A DNA stretch of 64,000 bases from a bacterium (GCA_003242735.1 QGVH01000008.1:62001-126000), one strand, 5' to 3'. Positions 8,075 to 19,291 are shown, counted from the stretch's first letter. Notes: a model not told the origin generated them from the sequence alone. Made by a program: numbers and translations.

Positions 8075-9058
8075 TCACACCTTCTTGAACCCCTCCAGCA
8101 CCGCTTCCCGGACACGGCGGGCCGCGTCGCTGAACTGCTCGAAGAGCGAGCCGGCCTCCTCCGCGTAGGCGCGGGCGGCGGCGGCCAGGTCCTCCCGCCA
8201 GGGCGGCGGCTCGTCGGTCCTCCGCCGGTATTCGCCGCGCAGCACGCGGTCGTACTCTCCCTGCTCGACCCAGTCGCGGAGCTCCGCGGCGCGGAGCACG
8301 TGGAACGGGTGGGTGGCGGCCATCAGGTTGAGCACCCTGAAGACCGCGTCCACGACGTCGCCGCCCTCGCGGTACTCGTCCGCCTGGGCCAGGAACTCGC
8401 CCAGGTCGGTCTCCTCCTTGGTGCCGCCGCCCGCCAGCTTCATCATGGTCCGCATCGCCGCCTCGGGGTCCTGGGCCGCGAGCACGCCGGCGCGGTCCGC
8501 GGAGAGCTCCGCCTTGCGACCCCACTCCAGGAGCGCCACGAGCACGGCGCGCGCGGCGATCCCGATCGCAGGGAAGCCGAGCATCGCGAGCTGGATCAGG
8601 ATCACGGTCATCGTGCGGTAGAGCACGTGGCCGGACAGGACGTGGCCGAGCTCGTGGCCCAGCAGGAAACGCAGCTCGTCCTCGTCGAGCAGACGGAGCG
8701 AGCCCGAGTTGAGGATGATGAACGGCCGGTCCATCCCGTAGGCGCCGGCGTTGACGATGGGCGTCTGCGACACGTAGAGCGGGTAGCGCTCCGGCGCGTC
8801 GAGCGTTTCGAGGACGTCGCCGTACAGCCGGTGGACGGCGGGGAACTGCCGCTCGCTGACGCGCACGGCGTTCGCCTGGAAGGCGAGCCGGATCGGCCGC
8901 TCGCCGAACAGGCCGAACACCTTGCGCAGGACCTCGTCGAAGGCGGGGACCCTGCGCAGCGCCTGGAGCGCTGCCCGGTCCGCGGGGTGCTCCCACGTGG
9001 AAGGGTCGATGTCCCGCAGCAAGCGGCGGACGCGCGGGGTTTCCGTGGTGTCTGCCAT
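8075..9058 (-). CDS. M48 family metallopeptidase
   Basis: A 327-residue zinc peptidase. The HExxH motif is H135-E-L-G-H139 and the third ligand is in E184LSADRAG, the arrangement of M48 (HtpX/Ste24/YggG) peptidases. A hydrophobic stretch at about 150-178 follows the active site. HPFHVLRAAEL near residue 255 matches the C-terminal motif of the family. There is no signal peptide, so it is likely cytoplasmic or membrane-associated. ATG 9058 was chosen over an upstream in-frame ATG (9118) because it has GGGAGA seven bases before it. Substrate unknown. Confidence 0.88.
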   Translation of the reverse strand: MADTTETPRVRRLLRDIDPSTWEHPADRAALQALRRVPAFDEVLRKVFGLFGERPIRLAFQANAVRVSERQFPAVHRLYGDVLETLDAPERYPLYVSQTPIVNAGAYGMDRPFIILNSGSLRLLDEDELRFLLGHELGHVLSGHVLYRTMTVILIQLAMLGFPAIGIAARAVLVALLEWGRKAELSADRAGVLAAQDPEAAMRTMMKLAGGGTKEETDLGEFLAQADEYREGGDVVDAVFRVLNLMAATHPFHVLRAAELRDWVEQGEYDRVLRGEYRRRTDEPPPWREDLAAAARAYAEEAGSLFEQFSDAARRVREAVLEGFKKV

Positions 9059-9174
9059 GGCGATTCTCCCGGTCGGCAGGTTCCGGTGGGCCCCGCCGTG
9101 CGCGGGCCCCGCCTCCATCGGGTGACGCCCTCAGTACGTCGGGCGCGGCGGCGTGTTTCAACCCGTCGGCCGGC

Positions 9175-10332
9175 TCACAACCCGGCCAGGGCCTGCTCCA
9201 GGTCCGCGATCAGGTCCTCCGGATCCTCGATGCCGACGGACAGCCGGACCAGGCCGTCGGTCACGCCCATCGCCTTGCGCCGCTCGGCGGGGATCGATGC
9301 GTGCGTCATCGTGGCGGGGTGGCCGATCAGGCTCTCCACACCGCCGAGACTCTCGGCCAGCGCGAAGATGCGCGTGCGCTCCACCACCCGTCGCGCGCGC
9401 TCGAGGGAACCCAGCTCGATGCTGACCATGCCGGTGAAGCCCCGCATCTGCCGGCGCGCCAGCTCGTGCTGCGGGTGGGACGGCAAGCCGGGGTAGTAGA
9501 CCCGCTCCACCGCCGGGTGCTGTTCCAGGTACTCCGCCACCCGTTGCCCGTTGCGGTTGTGGGCCTCCATGCGCAGGTGCAGCGTCTTGGTCCCGCGCAG
9601 CACGAGCCACGAGTCCCACGGCCCCGGAACGCCGCCCGTCGCCTTCTGCATGAACCGCAGCTCCGCGGCGATGGCGTCATCGTTGGTGACGGCGATGCCG
9701 CCGATCACATCCGAGTGGCCGTTCAGGTACTTGGTGCTCGAGTGCACCACGACATCTGCGCCCAGCTCCAGCGGCCGCTGGTTGTACGGCGACGCGAACG
9801 TGTTGTCCACGACGAGGATGACGCCCGCCTCGTGGGCGATGGCGGCGATGGCCGCGATGTCCGCGACACGCATCATCGGGTTCGTCGGCGTCTCGATGTA
9901 CACCATGCGCGTCTCCGGCCGCAGCGCGTCACGGACCTGTTGCGGGTCGGCGGTGTCCACGAAGGTGAACTGGATGCCGAGCCGCGCCAGCACCTGCGTG
10001 AACATGCGGTGGGTCCCACCGTACAGGTTCTCCTCGCTCACCACGTGGTCGCCGGCGGAGAGGCGCTTGAGGATCGCCTCGATCGCGGCCAGCCCGCTGG
10101 CGAACGCGATACCGTGGCGGGCGCCTTCCAGCGCCGCGATGTTCGCTTCCATCGCCTCGCGCGTCGGGTTCTGGACGCGCGCGTACTCGTAACCCCGCCG
10201 CGGCTCGCCGAGGGCGTCCTGGACGTACGTCGAGGTCTGGTAGACGGGCGGCATGATCGCGCCCGTCGTGGGATCCGGTTCCTGTCCCGCATGCACCGCG
10301 AGCGTGCCGAAGCCGGGCTTGCGTTCCGCCAT
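9175..10332 (-). CDS. metB: Trans-sulfuration PLP enzyme (cystathionine gamma-synthase/gamma-lyase)
   Basis: A 385-residue Cys/Met-metabolism PLP enzyme. Diagnostic segments are YEYARVQNPTREAME (residues 49-63), FASGLAA (77-83), YIETPTNPMM (145-154), VVDNTFASPYNQRP (174-187) and the PLP lysine K201 in VHSSTKYLNGHSD. The family includes cystathionine gamma-synthase, gamma-lyase and methionine gamma-lyase, which cannot be separated reliably by eye; the symbol is therefore provisional. The gene stands alone, with a promoter-like site just upstream and GGAG ahead of the ATG. Confidence 0.88.
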   Translation of the reverse strand: MAERKPGFGTLAVHAGQEPDPTTGAIMPPVYQTSTYVQDALGEPRRGYEYARVQNPTREAMEANIAALEGARHGIAFASGLAAIEAILKRLSAGDHVVSEENLYGGTHRMFTQVLARLGIQFTFVDTADPQQVRDALRPETRMVYIETPTNPMMRVADIAAIAAIAHEAGVILVVDNTFASPYNQRPLELGADVVVHSSTKYLNGHSDVIGGIAVTNDDAIAAELRFMQKATGGVPGPWDSWLVLRGTKTLHLRMEAHNRNGQRVAEYLEQHPAVERVYYPGLPSHPQHELARRQMRGFTGMVSIELGSLERARRVVERTRIFALAESLGGVESLIGHPATMTHASIPAERRKAMGVTDGLVRLSVGIEDPEDLIADLEQALAGL

Positions 10333-10368
10333 GGTCGCTCCACTCTCCGTGATGTCTCGTCCGGGGCG

Positions 10369-10397
10369 AAACTAGCCACGCTCGATGGGGGCGGCAA
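10369..10397 (-). promoter_or_regulatory. Putative metB promoter
   Basis: Read on the minus strand, TTGCCG (plus 10392-10397) and TAGTTT (plus 10369-10374) are 17 bases apart, placing a start site near 10362, about 30 bases before the metB ATG. It has the TAnnTT -10 form seen elsewhere in this window. Confidence 0.4.
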
Positions 10398-10490
10398 CGG
10401 CGCGCCCTTGCCGCGCGGCGCGAGGTCCGGCATCGTGCCGCCTGCCGTGGACCCGGCACGATGCCGGGGCGGGTCCTGGAGGAGGAGAAC

Positions 10491-11303
10491 GTGAACGCAG
10501 TGCTGCTCGCTCACGATCGCGTCATCGCGCCGGGCGCGAGCCCGGAGCGCTGGATCCTGTTCCTGCACGGGGTGTTCGGCGCCGGCCGCAACTGGCGCTC
10601 GATCGCGCGTCGCTTGGTCCACGCGCGCCCGGAGTGGGGGGCCGTGCTCGTGGATCTACGGCTGCACGGCGGCTCGCAGGCGTTCGCACCGCCGCACACG
10701 CTGGATGCGGCCGCGGCGGATGTGCGCGCGCTCGTGGATGCGCTGGGCATCCCCGTCCGCGCCGTCCTCGGCCACTCCTTCGGCGGCAAGGTCGCGCTCC
10801 TCTACACGCGTGACTACGGCGCCGACCTCGCGCAGACCTGGCTCATCGACTCCACACCCGCGCCGGGCGTTCCCGGCGGCAGCGCGTGGCGGATGCTGGA
10901 GGCGCTGCGCCGCGTCCCGGCCAGCTTCCCGACGCGGGACGCGGCGGTGCGGGCGATCGAGGCGGAGGGCTTCGAGGCCGGCGTCGCGCAGTGGGTGACG
11001 TCCAACCTCGTGGCCACGGACGGCGAGTACCGCTGGCGGCTCGATCTCGACGGCATCGAGGCGCTGCTCCGCGACTTCTTCCGTACGGACCTGTGGGGCG
11101 TGCTGGAGGATCCGCCCGGCGCCGTGCACGTCCACGTGGTGAAGGCCATGGACTCGAGCCTCCTGGCCGAGGACACGTGCGCGCGTATCGAGCAGATCGG
11201 CCTCCGCACGGGACGCGTGCACCTTCACCGGCTCGCGGGCGGCCACTGGCTGAACGCGGACAACCCCGATGGCGTGACGCGGCTCTTGGCGGACTCCCTG
11301 TAG
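10491..11303 (+). CDS. Alpha/beta-fold hydrolase (YbfF-like)
   Basis: A 270-residue alpha/beta hydrolase. It shows the oxyanion segment LFLHGVFGAGRNW, the nucleophile elbow GHSFGG (Ser about 96), a candidate acid in VVKAMDSS and the catalytic His in LAGGHWLNADNP. The overall pattern resembles the YbfF esterase group. I chose GTG 10491 because a strong GGAGGAGG lies a few bases upstream; an in-frame ATG at 10461 would add ten residues. It is divergent from metB. The substrate is not known. Confidence 0.85.
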   Translation: MNAVLLAHDRVIAPGASPERWILFLHGVFGAGRNWRSIARRLVHARPEWGAVLVDLRLHGGSQAFAPPHTLDAAAADVRALVDALGIPVRAVLGHSFGGKVALLYTRDYGADLAQTWLIDSTPAPGVPGGSAWRMLEALRRVPASFPTRDAAVRAIEAEGFEAGVAQWVTSNLVATDGEYRWRLDLDGIEALLRDFFRTDLWGVLEDPPGAVHVHVVKAMDSSLLAEDTCARIEQIGLRTGRVHLHRLAGGHWLNADNPDGVTRLLADSL

Positions 11304-11312
11304 CCGCGCGGC

Positions 11313-11338
11313 AGCCGCGTCGCGCTCGCGATGCGGCT
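11313..11338 (+). terminator. Hairpin after the hydrolase gene
   Basis: AGCCGCGTCGCG followed by CGCGATGCGGCT forms a 12-pair stem with one G-T pair and a minimal loop, starting 10 bases after the hydrolase stop. No T-run follows. Likely a terminator or mRNA 3' end structure. Confidence 0.45.
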
Positions 11339-11369
11339 CCCGGGCGGCAGGGCTCGTCGCACCTGCGGG

Positions 11370-11397
11370 TTGACATCCAGGCCCGCTCCTCTAAGTT
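11370..11397 (+). promoter_or_regulatory. Promoter of glmM (glmM-glmS group)
   Basis: A perfect -35 box TTGACA (11370-11375), a 16-base spacer and TAAGTT (11392-11397). The predicted start is near 11404, leaving about 68 bases of leader before the glmM ATG. One of the best promoter matches in the window. Confidence 0.6.
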
Positions 11398-11404
11398 GAG
11401 ACGA

Positions 11405-11447
11405 GAAGGCGGCCGCGCGAGGCGTTCGACGGGCAGGCCGCTTTTTT
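11405..11447 (+). terminator. Terminator-like hairpin with T-run in the glmM leader (possible attenuator)
   Basis: GAAGGCGGCC (11405-11414) pairs with GGCCGCTTTT (11436-11445) as ten pairs including two G-T, with a 21-base loop, and six T residues run from 11442 to 11447. It begins practically at the predicted transcription start and ends 25 bases before the glmM ATG. A terminator there would end transcripts at about 43 bases unless it is relieved, so it may be an attenuator; alternatively it ends read-through from upstream. Confidence 0.45.
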
Positions 11448-11471
11448 CGTTCCCACGACCACACCCGACCC

Positions 11472-12908
11472 ATGGCGTTCGAGATCCCTCCCGGCTTGAT
11501 GGTGAGTGTGTCCGGCATCCGCGGCCGCGTCGGCGTGGAGCTGACACCCGAGGTCGTCTCGCGCTTCGCCGCCGCCTTCGGCGCCTACCTGCGGGAGGAG
11601 AGCGGGCGACCGCGGCCGCTCGTCGTCATCGCGCGCGATGCCCGCACCTCCGGCCCCATGTTCGCCGCCGCGGCGACCGCCGCGCTCCAGGCGGTGGGCT
11701 GCGACGTCGTGGACCTCGGCCTCGTGCCCACGCCGACGGCGCTGTTCTCGATCCGGCACCACGGCGCCGACGGCGGCATCGTCGTCACGGCGAGCCACAA
11801 CCCCGTCGAGTGGAACGCGCTCAAGCTGTGCTCGCGCGCGGGAATGTTCCTCGACGCCGAGGAAGGACCGCGGATGCGGGCATTCGTCAACGACCGGCCG
11901 TTGCCCTGGTGCTCGTGGGATGGTGTGGGCGGTCGCACGTGTGACGACGGCGCCGTCCAGCGTCACATCGACGCCATCCTCCGCATCCCCTACCTGGACG
12001 TCCCGGCGCTGCGGCATCGCCGCTTCCGCGTCGCGCTGGACTGCATCCGGGGCGCGGGCGCCGTGCTGCTCCCCCGACTCCTCGAGGCCCTCGGCTGCGA
12101 GGTGGTGGGAATCAACCTCGAGCCGGACGGCCGATTCCACCGGCCGCCCGAGCCGGTGGCGGAGAACCTCGGCGAGCTCGAGCGGCTCGTGCGGGAGAGC
12201 GGCGCGGACCTCGGCCTCGCCACCGACCCGGACGGCGACCGGCTCGCCCTGGTCAGCGAGCGCGGCCGCGCCATCGGCGAGGACTTCACCCTCGCCCTCG
12301 CCGCGAAGCTCGTCCTGCGCCACCGGCCCGGCCCGGTGGTCACGAACCTCTCCACCAGCCGCGTGGTCGAGGACGTCGCCGCCCGCGCCGGCGTCCCGTT
12401 CCACCGCGCGCCGGTGGGGGAGATCAACGTCGCCCGGCGCATGCAGGCGGAGGGCGCGGTGATCGGTGGAGAAGGGAACGGCGGTGTCATCCTGCCGGAC
12501 GTGCACCTGACTCGGGATGCCGCGGTCGCGGCGGCGCTGGTGCTCCAGCTCCTGCTGGAGACGGGCGTGGCGCTCGAGGGACACGTGGGGCAGGAGCGTC
12601 CCTACGTGATCGTGAAGGAGAAGCTGCCGCGGGACGCGGGGCCGCTGGAGGAGACGTACCGGATCCTCGCGGAAGAGCTCGCTGCGCCCCAGGTCGACCG
12701 ACAGGACGGCCTGTGGCTGGCCTGGCCGGCAGAGGGCCGCTGGCTGCACCTCCGGCCCTCCGGCACGGAGCCGATCCTGCGGATCATCGCCGAAGCGCCG
12801 GGGGAAGCGGAAGCGCGTGCGCTGGTGGACCGGGCGCGCGCCGCACTGGCTCGGGGCGCCGGCCGGGCGGGCCCGGCACCGGCCGAGGCGGCGGGGGCGG
12901 GAGGGTAA
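11472..12908 (+). CDS. glmM: Phosphoglucosamine mutase / phosphohexomutase
   Basis: A 478-residue alpha-D-phosphohexomutase. Visible are the phosphoserine loop VVTASHNPVEW (Ser about 108), the Mg-binding loop ATDPDGDRLAL (about 253), the sugar-binding GGEGNGGVI (about 334) and the phosphate-binding RPSGTEPILRI near the C-terminus. Family members interconvert 1- and 6-phosphates of glucosamine, mannose or glucose. Because glmS lies next, conversion of GlcN-6-P to GlcN-1-P for UDP-GlcNAc, peptidoglycan and LPS is the best inference; a phosphomannomutase role is the alternative. Confidence 0.88.
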   Translation: MAFEIPPGLMVSVSGIRGRVGVELTPEVVSRFAAAFGAYLREESGRPRPLVVIARDARTSGPMFAAAATAALQAVGCDVVDLGLVPTPTALFSIRHHGADGGIVVTASHNPVEWNALKLCSRAGMFLDAEEGPRMRAFVNDRPLPWCSWDGVGGRTCDDGAVQRHIDAILRIPYLDVPALRHRRFRVALDCIRGAGAVLLPRLLEALGCEVVGINLEPDGRFHRPPEPVAENLGELERLVRESGADLGLATDPDGDRLALVSERGRAIGEDFTLALAAKLVLRHRPGPVVTNLSTSRVVEDVAARAGVPFHRAPVGEINVARRMQAEGAVIGGEGNGGVILPDVHLTRDAAVAAALVLQLLLETGVALEGHVGQERPYVIVKEKLPRDAGPLEETYRILAEELAAPQVDRQDGLWLAWPAEGRWLHLRPSGTEPILRIIAEAPGEAEARALVDRARAALARGAGRAGPAPAEAAGAGG

Positions 12909-13225
12909 GCATCTCGCAACGCGCAGCCCCCGTTCTCCGCAGCCGGGGGCGAGGGCGGGCGCCGGTCGCCTCGGCCGGTTAGCCCGTCGTTGATCCGGCC
13001 GGCCCGGAGGCGGCGGCGGTCCATGGGAGCCGGGCGGCGGCGGCGGACCAGCGCGCTCCGGAGCATCCACCCCCCTACCGGCACGGCCGGCCCCACCCGT
13101 AGGCACAGCCCCCGACGCCGCGGCACGATAGGTGCCATGCCGGATTCTGGCGCGGGGCGCCCGGGGCACCACCCGGGTCTGCCCCCTCCCCACTGGACCA
13201 CCCACCGGAATCGCGGAGCGTGCCA
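12909..13225 (+). other. glmM-glmS intergenic region (317 bases)
   Basis: No credible gene. GCCCCCG (12926-12932) and CGGGGGC (12944-12950) form a short hairpin 18 bases after the glmM stop, possibly a weak terminator. A second small hairpin, GGCAC-GATAG-GTGCC, lies at 13122-13136. I see no convincing promoter and no glmS ribozyme core. Confidence 0.4.
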
Positions 13226-15061
<1,836 letters not shown>

Positions 15062-15065
15062 GCCG

Positions 15066-15506
15066 ATGCGGGTCGTGCTGCAGCGCGTGAGCCGCGCTGA
15101 GGTCCGGATCGGCGGCAGGACGGCCGGCCGGATCGGGCGCGGCTTCTTGCTGCTGGTGGGCTTGCGCGCGGACGATACGGAAGAGAAACTCCGCTGGATG
15201 GCCGAGAAGGTGGTCGGCCTGAGGTTGTTCCCGGATGCGGAAGGGAAGATGAACCTGGGGCTGGAGGAGGTGGGCGGTGGGCTGCTCGTGGTCAGCCAGT
15301 TCACGCTGTACGGCGATGCCCGGAAGGGCCGTCGGCCGAGCTTCATCGAGGCGGCGCCGCCGGACGTCGCCGTTCCCCTCTACGAGCGGTTCGTCCAGCT
15401 CCTCCGGGAGCGCGCCCCCGGTCCGGTCGAGACCGGGGAGTTCGGCGCCATGATGGAAGTGGAACTGGTGAACGACGGACCTGTGACGCTGATCCTCGAA
15501 CGGTGA
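15066..15506 (+). CDS. dtd: D-aminoacyl-tRNA deacylase
   Basis: A 146-residue protein, normal for Dtd. It recycles mischarged D-aminoacyl-tRNA (and Gly-tRNA-Ala). The two signature motifs forming the active site across the dimer are present: SQFTLYGD (about residues 77-84) and NDGPVT (about 137-142, usually NxGPVT). It starts four bases after glmS and overlaps the GTG of maf by four bases. Confidence 0.97.
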   Translation: MRVVLQRVSRAEVRIGGRTAGRIGRGFLLLVGLRADDTEEKLRWMAEKVVGLRLFPDAEGKMNLGLEEVGGGLLVVSQFTLYGDARKGRRPSFIEAAPPDVAVPLYERFVQLLRERAPGPVETGEFGAMMEVELVNDGPVTLILER

Positions 15507-16174
15507 GCACGCAGGCGACGGGATTGCCCGAGGAGCAGACGATGGAGGCGGCCGAGCACGACGCGCCCGCGCGCGTGCCGCCGCTGGTCCTGGCGTCGGG
15601 CTCGCCGAGGCGGGCCCAGCTCCTCGCCATGCTCGGGCTTACGTTCGAAGTCATCGAGCCGAACATCGACGAGACCTGGCGCGAGGGCGAGCCGCCGGCG
15701 CTGCACGTCGAGCGCTTGGCGCGGGAAAAGGCGCAGCGGGTGGCGGCGCTCCGCCCGGACGCGCTGGTCATCGCGTGTGATACGATCGTCGTGGTGGATG
15801 GGGAGCTGCTGGGCAAGCCGCGGGACGCGGCGGAAGCGGTCGAGATGCTCATGCGGCTCCGCGGCAGGGAGCACCGGGTCGAGACCGGGATCGCGATCGC
15901 CGCGCCGGGCAACCGCATGGAGAGCTCGGTGGAGGGTGCGGTCGTGCGCTTCCGGCACTTCGACCGGGTCACCGCGGAAGAGTACGTGGCGACGGGCGAG
16001 CCGCTGGACAAGGCGGGCGCCTACGCCATCCAAGGACTCGGTGCCGCCCTCGTGGACCTGATCGAGGGAGATTTCTTCGCCGTGATGGGGCTCCCGGTCT
16101 CACGGATGATCTCCCTTCTCCGCGCCCTCGGCTGGCGCTACAACTTCCGCGGCCTCGAGCCACTGGAGACGTGA
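15503..16174 (+). CDS. maf: Maf-like nucleoside triphosphate pyrophosphatase
   Basis: A 223-residue Maf/YhdE family protein that hydrolyses non-canonical or excess NTPs (dTTP/UTP or m7GTP type) to the monophosphate. Motifs: LASGSPRRAQLLAMLG (about residues 30-45), ACDTIVVVDGELLGKP (about 90-105) and KAGAYAIQGLGA (about 171-182), including the catalytic Asp. An extra N-terminal 28 residues precede the fold, so an internal start such as ATG 15542 is possible; the GTG at 15503 was kept because it overlaps the dtd stop (GTGA). It overlaps mtnA in the same way. Confidence 0.93.
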   Translation: MSTQATGLPEEQTMEAAEHDAPARVPPLVLASGSPRRAQLLAMLGLTFEVIEPNIDETWREGEPPALHVERLAREKAQRVAALRPDALVIACDTIVVVDGELLGKPRDAAEAVEMLMRLRGREHRVETGIAIAAPGNRMESSVEGAVVRFRHFDRVTAEEYVATGEPLDKAGAYAIQGLGAALVDLIEGDFFAVMGLPVSRMISLLRALGWRYNFRGLEPLET

Positions 16175-17271
16175 GTCACCCCGAAGCCGTCCGCTGGTCC
16201 GAGGACGGCCGCGCCGTGGACATCCTGGACCAGACGCGGCTGCCGGACGCCGAGGTGCGGCTACGGATCGCATCGGCGGAAGAGGCCGCGGAGGCGATCC
16301 GCACCCTGCGGGTGCGCGGGGCGCCGGCCATCGGTGTGGCCGCCGCCCTCGCCCTCGCCGTCGAGATGGAACGCTGGACGGATCTGCCCGGGTCGGAGTT
16401 CCGTGCGCGGCTGGAGCAGGCCCGCCGCCTCCTCGCCTCGACCCGGCCCACCGCCGTGAACCTCTTCTGGGCGCTGGAGCGCATGGCACGCCGCGCCGCG
16501 GAGTTGCCCGGCGCGCCGAACGATGCGGTCGTGCGGGCGCTGCGCGCAGAGGCCAGCGCGATCCTGGAAGAGGATCGCGCCATGTGCCGCCGCATCGGCG
16601 AGCACGGCCTCGCGCTGCTGCCGGACGGGCCCATCGGCGTGCTCACCCATTGCAACGCCGGCGCGCTGGCGACCTCCGGCATGGGCACCGCACTCGCGCC
16701 CATCTACCTCGCACACGCGGCCGGCCGGAGCGTCCATGTTTACGTGGACGAGACCCGTCCGCTGCTCCAGGGCGCCCGCATCACGGCCTGGGAATTGCTC
16801 CGCGCCGGCGTGCCCTCGACCCTGGTGGTGGACTCGGTCGCCGCATTCCTGATGCAGCAGGGCAGGGTGCGGCTCGTGATCGTGGGTGCGGACCGCATCG
16901 CGGCGAACGGCGACGTCGCCAACAAGATCGGCACGTACGCGCTGGCCGTCCTCGCGCGCCACCACGGCATCCCGTTCTACGTCGCGGCGCCGGCCAGCAC
17001 AGTGGATCTCGCCACGCCCACGGGACGGGACATCCCGATCGAGGAACGGGACCCGGACGAGGTGCGCCGCGGCTTCGGCCGGCTCACCGCTCCCGGAGCG
17101 ATGCCGGTCTACGCGCCCGCGTTCGATGTCACGCCGGCCGAGCTGGTGACCGCGATCATCACGGACCGGGGCGTCCTCCGGCCTCCGTATGCCGAGTCGA
17201 TCCGCCGTGCGCTCGCCGGGGCGGATGCGGCCCCGCACCCCGAGCCGGGGCACGTGCTGCAGGAGAGGTGA
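16171..17271 (+). CDS. mtnA: S-methyl-5-thioribose-1-phosphate isomerase
   Basis: A 366-residue aldose-ketose isomerase of the methionine salvage pathway. The catalytic Cys161 lies in THCNAGALATSG and the catalytic Asp241 in GADRIAANGDVANKIGTY. GAPAIGVAAA and a C-terminal VTPAELVTAIITDRG also match. It is related to eIF2B subunits, but both catalytic residues are intact. Its GTG start overlaps the maf stop by four bases; glpK follows three bases later. No other salvage gene (mtnB/C/D/K) is nearby. Confidence 0.96.
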   Translation: MSHPEAVRWSEDGRAVDILDQTRLPDAEVRLRIASAEEAAEAIRTLRVRGAPAIGVAAALALAVEMERWTDLPGSEFRARLEQARRLLASTRPTAVNLFWALERMARRAAELPGAPNDAVVRALRAEASAILEEDRAMCRRIGEHGLALLPDGPIGVLTHCNAGALATSGMGTALAPIYLAHAAGRSVHVYVDETRPLLQGARITAWELLRAGVPSTLVVDSVAAFLMQQGRVRLVIVGADRIAANGDVANKIGTYALAVLARHHGIPFYVAAPASTVDLATPTGRDIPIEERDPDEVRRGFGRLTAPGAMPVYAPAFDVTPAELVTAIITDRGVLRPPYAESIRRALAGADAAPHPEPGHVLQER

Positions 17272-17274
17272 GCC

Positions 17275-18768
17275 GTGTCTGCCGTGCTGGCCATCGACCA
17301 GGGGACGACCGGGACGACGTGCCTGGTGTTGAGCCGTGAAGGCGCCGTCCTCGGCCGCGCCTACTCCGAGTTCACCCAGCATTACCCGCGGCCCGGCTGG
17401 GTGGAGCACGACGCAGAGGAGATCTGGGCCGTCACGCTCCGCGCCGCCCGCGAAGCCATCGCCGCGGCGGGGGTCACGCCCGTCGCCATCGGCATCACCA
17501 ACCAGCGCGAGACCGTCGTGGTGTGGGACCGCGCGACGGGGGAGCCGCTCACACGGGCCATCGTGTGGCAGGACCGGCGCACGGCGCCGCTGTGCCGGGA
17601 GCTGCGCGAAGCCGGACACGAGCCGTGGGTGCGTGAGCGCACCGGCCTGGTGCTCGACCCGTACTTCTCGGCCACCAAGCTGACCTGGTTGTTCGAACAC
17701 CGCCCCGAGCTTAGACGCCGCGCGGAGGCGGGCGACCTCGCGGCGGGCACCGTCGATACGTGGCTGGTCTGGAAGCTCACGGGCGGCCGGGTGCACGCCA
17801 CGGACCCGACCAACGCGTCCCGCACGCTGCTCTACGGCATCGGGCGGCTGGACTGGGACGACGACCTCCTGTCCTTGTTCGGCGTGCCGCGCGCCGTGCT
17901 CCCGGAGGTCCGGCCCTCGAGCGGCAGTTTCGGCGAGACCGACCCCGCGTTCTTCGGCGCCCCGATCCCGATCACCGGTGTGGCCGGCGACCAGCAGGCG
18001 GCGCTGTTCGGCCAGGGTTGCTGGGCGCCCGGGCTGGCGAAGAACACGTACGGCACAGGCGCGTTCCTGCTGCTCCACACCGGGACCGAGCGCATCGCCT
18101 CGACGCGGGGGCTGTTGACGACGGTGGCGTGCGGCCCCCGCGGCGAGCCCGCGTACGCCCTGGAAGGCGCCATCTTCGTCGCAGGCGCCGCCGTGCAATG
18201 GCTGCGGGATGCCCTCGGGATCATCGAGAACGCGGCGGAGACGGAGGCCCTCGCGCGCTCCATCGCCTCCAACGACGGCGTCTACTTCGTTCCCGCGTTC
18301 GTGGGCCTGGGCGCGCCGCACTGGAACGCCGAGGCGCGCGGCACCATCATCGGACTCACCCGCGGCGCCGGCCGCGCGCATCTCGCCCGCGCCGCCCTCG
18401 AAGCGATGGCCTACTCGACGTACGACGTGCTGGACGCGATGGTCGCCGACTCGGGTGTGGATGCGCGCGAGCTGGCCGTGGACGGCGGCGCGGCGCAGAA
18501 CGACTGGCTGATGCAGTTCCAGGCGGACGTCCTGGGGATTCCCGTCCTGCGCGCGCACACCGTGGAGGCCACCGCCCTCGGTGCCGCAGGCCTCGCCGGC
18601 CTGGCCGCGGGCGTCTGGCCGGATGCGGAGACGTTCCTCGCCTCACGCGGCGAGCTGGCGCGCTTCGCTCCCGCCATGTCCGCCGAAGCCCGGGCCGCGC
18701 TGCTCGCGGGCTGGCGGCGGGCGTTGCAGGCGACCCGCGCCGCGACGGAGGTCGCCCATGGCGGCTGA
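17275..18768 (+). CDS. glpK: Glycerol kinase
   Basis: A 497-residue FGGY kinase phosphorylating glycerol to sn-glycerol-3-phosphate. Family features: the phosphate-binding [17 protein letters not shown] (residues 6-22), the substrate segment [30 protein letters not shown] and the FGGY signature [18 protein letters not shown] near residue 404. Length is normal. It overlaps the next gene by 11 bases. No glycerol facilitator or glpD is adjacent, so its grouping with mtnA is not a pathway operon. Confidence 0.96.
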   Translation: MSAVLAIDQGTTGTTCLVLSREGAVLGRAYSEFTQHYPRPGWVEHDAEEIWAVTLRAAREAIAAAGVTPVAIGITNQRETVVVWDRATGEPLTRAIVWQDRRTAPLCRELREAGHEPWVRERTGLVLDPYFSATKLTWLFEHRPELRRRAEAGDLAAGTVDTWLVWKLTGGRVHATDPTNASRTLLYGIGRLDWDDDLLSLFGVPRAVLPEVRPSSGSFGETDPAFFGAPIPITGVAGDQQAALFGQGCWAPGLAKNTYGTGAFLLLHTGTERIASTRGLLTTVACGPRGEPAYALEGAIFVAGAAVQWLRDALGIIENAAETEALARSIASNDGVYFVPAFVGLGAPHWNAEARGTIIGLTRGAGRAHLARAALEAMAYSTYDVLDAMVADSGVDARELAVDGGAAQNDWLMQFQADVLGIPVLRAHTVEATALGAAGLAGLAAGVWPDAETFLASRGELARFAPAMSAEARAALLAGWRRALQATRAATEVAHGG

Positions 18769-19291
18769 AGCCGTCGCCCGGCCGCTGCGCATCGCCGTGT
18801 GCGGTGGTGGCGCCGCGTCGGCGAACGCCGCGCAGCTCGCCGCGGCGGAAGAGACCGGCCGCGCCATCGCCGCCGCCGGCGCCGTGCTCGTCTGCGGCGG
18901 GCTGGGCGGCGTGATGGAGGCCGCGGCGCGCGGAGCGGCGAGCGTGGGCGGCCTGACGCTGGGCATCCTTCCCGGCGACTCGGCGGCCGAGGCGAACCCA
19001 TGGATCTCGCTGCCGCTCCCCACGGCCATGGGTGAGGGGCGGAACGTGCTGGTCGTGCGCGCGGCAGAGGCGGTGATCGCGATCGGCGGCGAGTGGGGCA
19101 CGCTCTCCGAAGTCGCGCTCGCACGCAAGATCGGCATCCCCGTCGTCCTGCTCGAGCCGGCTCTGACCGCCGCGCTCCCACTGCCCTGCGCCGCTTCGCC
19201 GGCGGAGGCCGTCGCCGCGGCGCTGGAAGCCGCGCGCCGGAGCCGCGGCGGCGGCGCTGTCGCGACCCCACGTCCGGCACCCGGGCCATGA
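18758..19291 (+). CDS. SLOG-fold protein of the TIGR00725/LOG-like family
   Basis: A 177-residue Rossmann-like SLOG protein. It has the glycine-rich start [26 protein letters not shown] and [18 protein letters not shown]. The last two correspond to the PGGxGTxxE-type nucleotide-binding motif of LOG/YvdD phosphoribohydrolases, with the leading Pro-Gly replaced by Ile-Gly. The family (called TIGR00725 or SLOG cluster 4) is thought to bind nucleotides; an enzymatic function is not established. The ATG at 18758 overlaps glpK, and its own stop overlaps the next ATG (ATGA). Confidence 0.8.
   Translation: MAAEAVARPLRIAVCGGGAASANAAQLAAAEETGRAIAAAGAVLVCGGLGGVMEAAARGAASVGGLTLGILPGDSAAEANPWISLPLPTAMGEGRNVLVVRAAEAVIAIGGEWGTLSEVALARKIGIPVVLLEPALTAALPLPCAASPAEAVAAALEAARRSRGGGAVATPRPAPGP

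Noticed and set aside
10333-10490. SAM or other sulfur-related riboswitch before metB
   Set aside because: The leader after the predicted start is only about 30 bases, too short for a known SAM riboswitch.
12909-13225. glmS ribozyme before glmS
   Set aside because: I could not find the conserved ribozyme core or its pseudoknot sequence in the 317-base leader.
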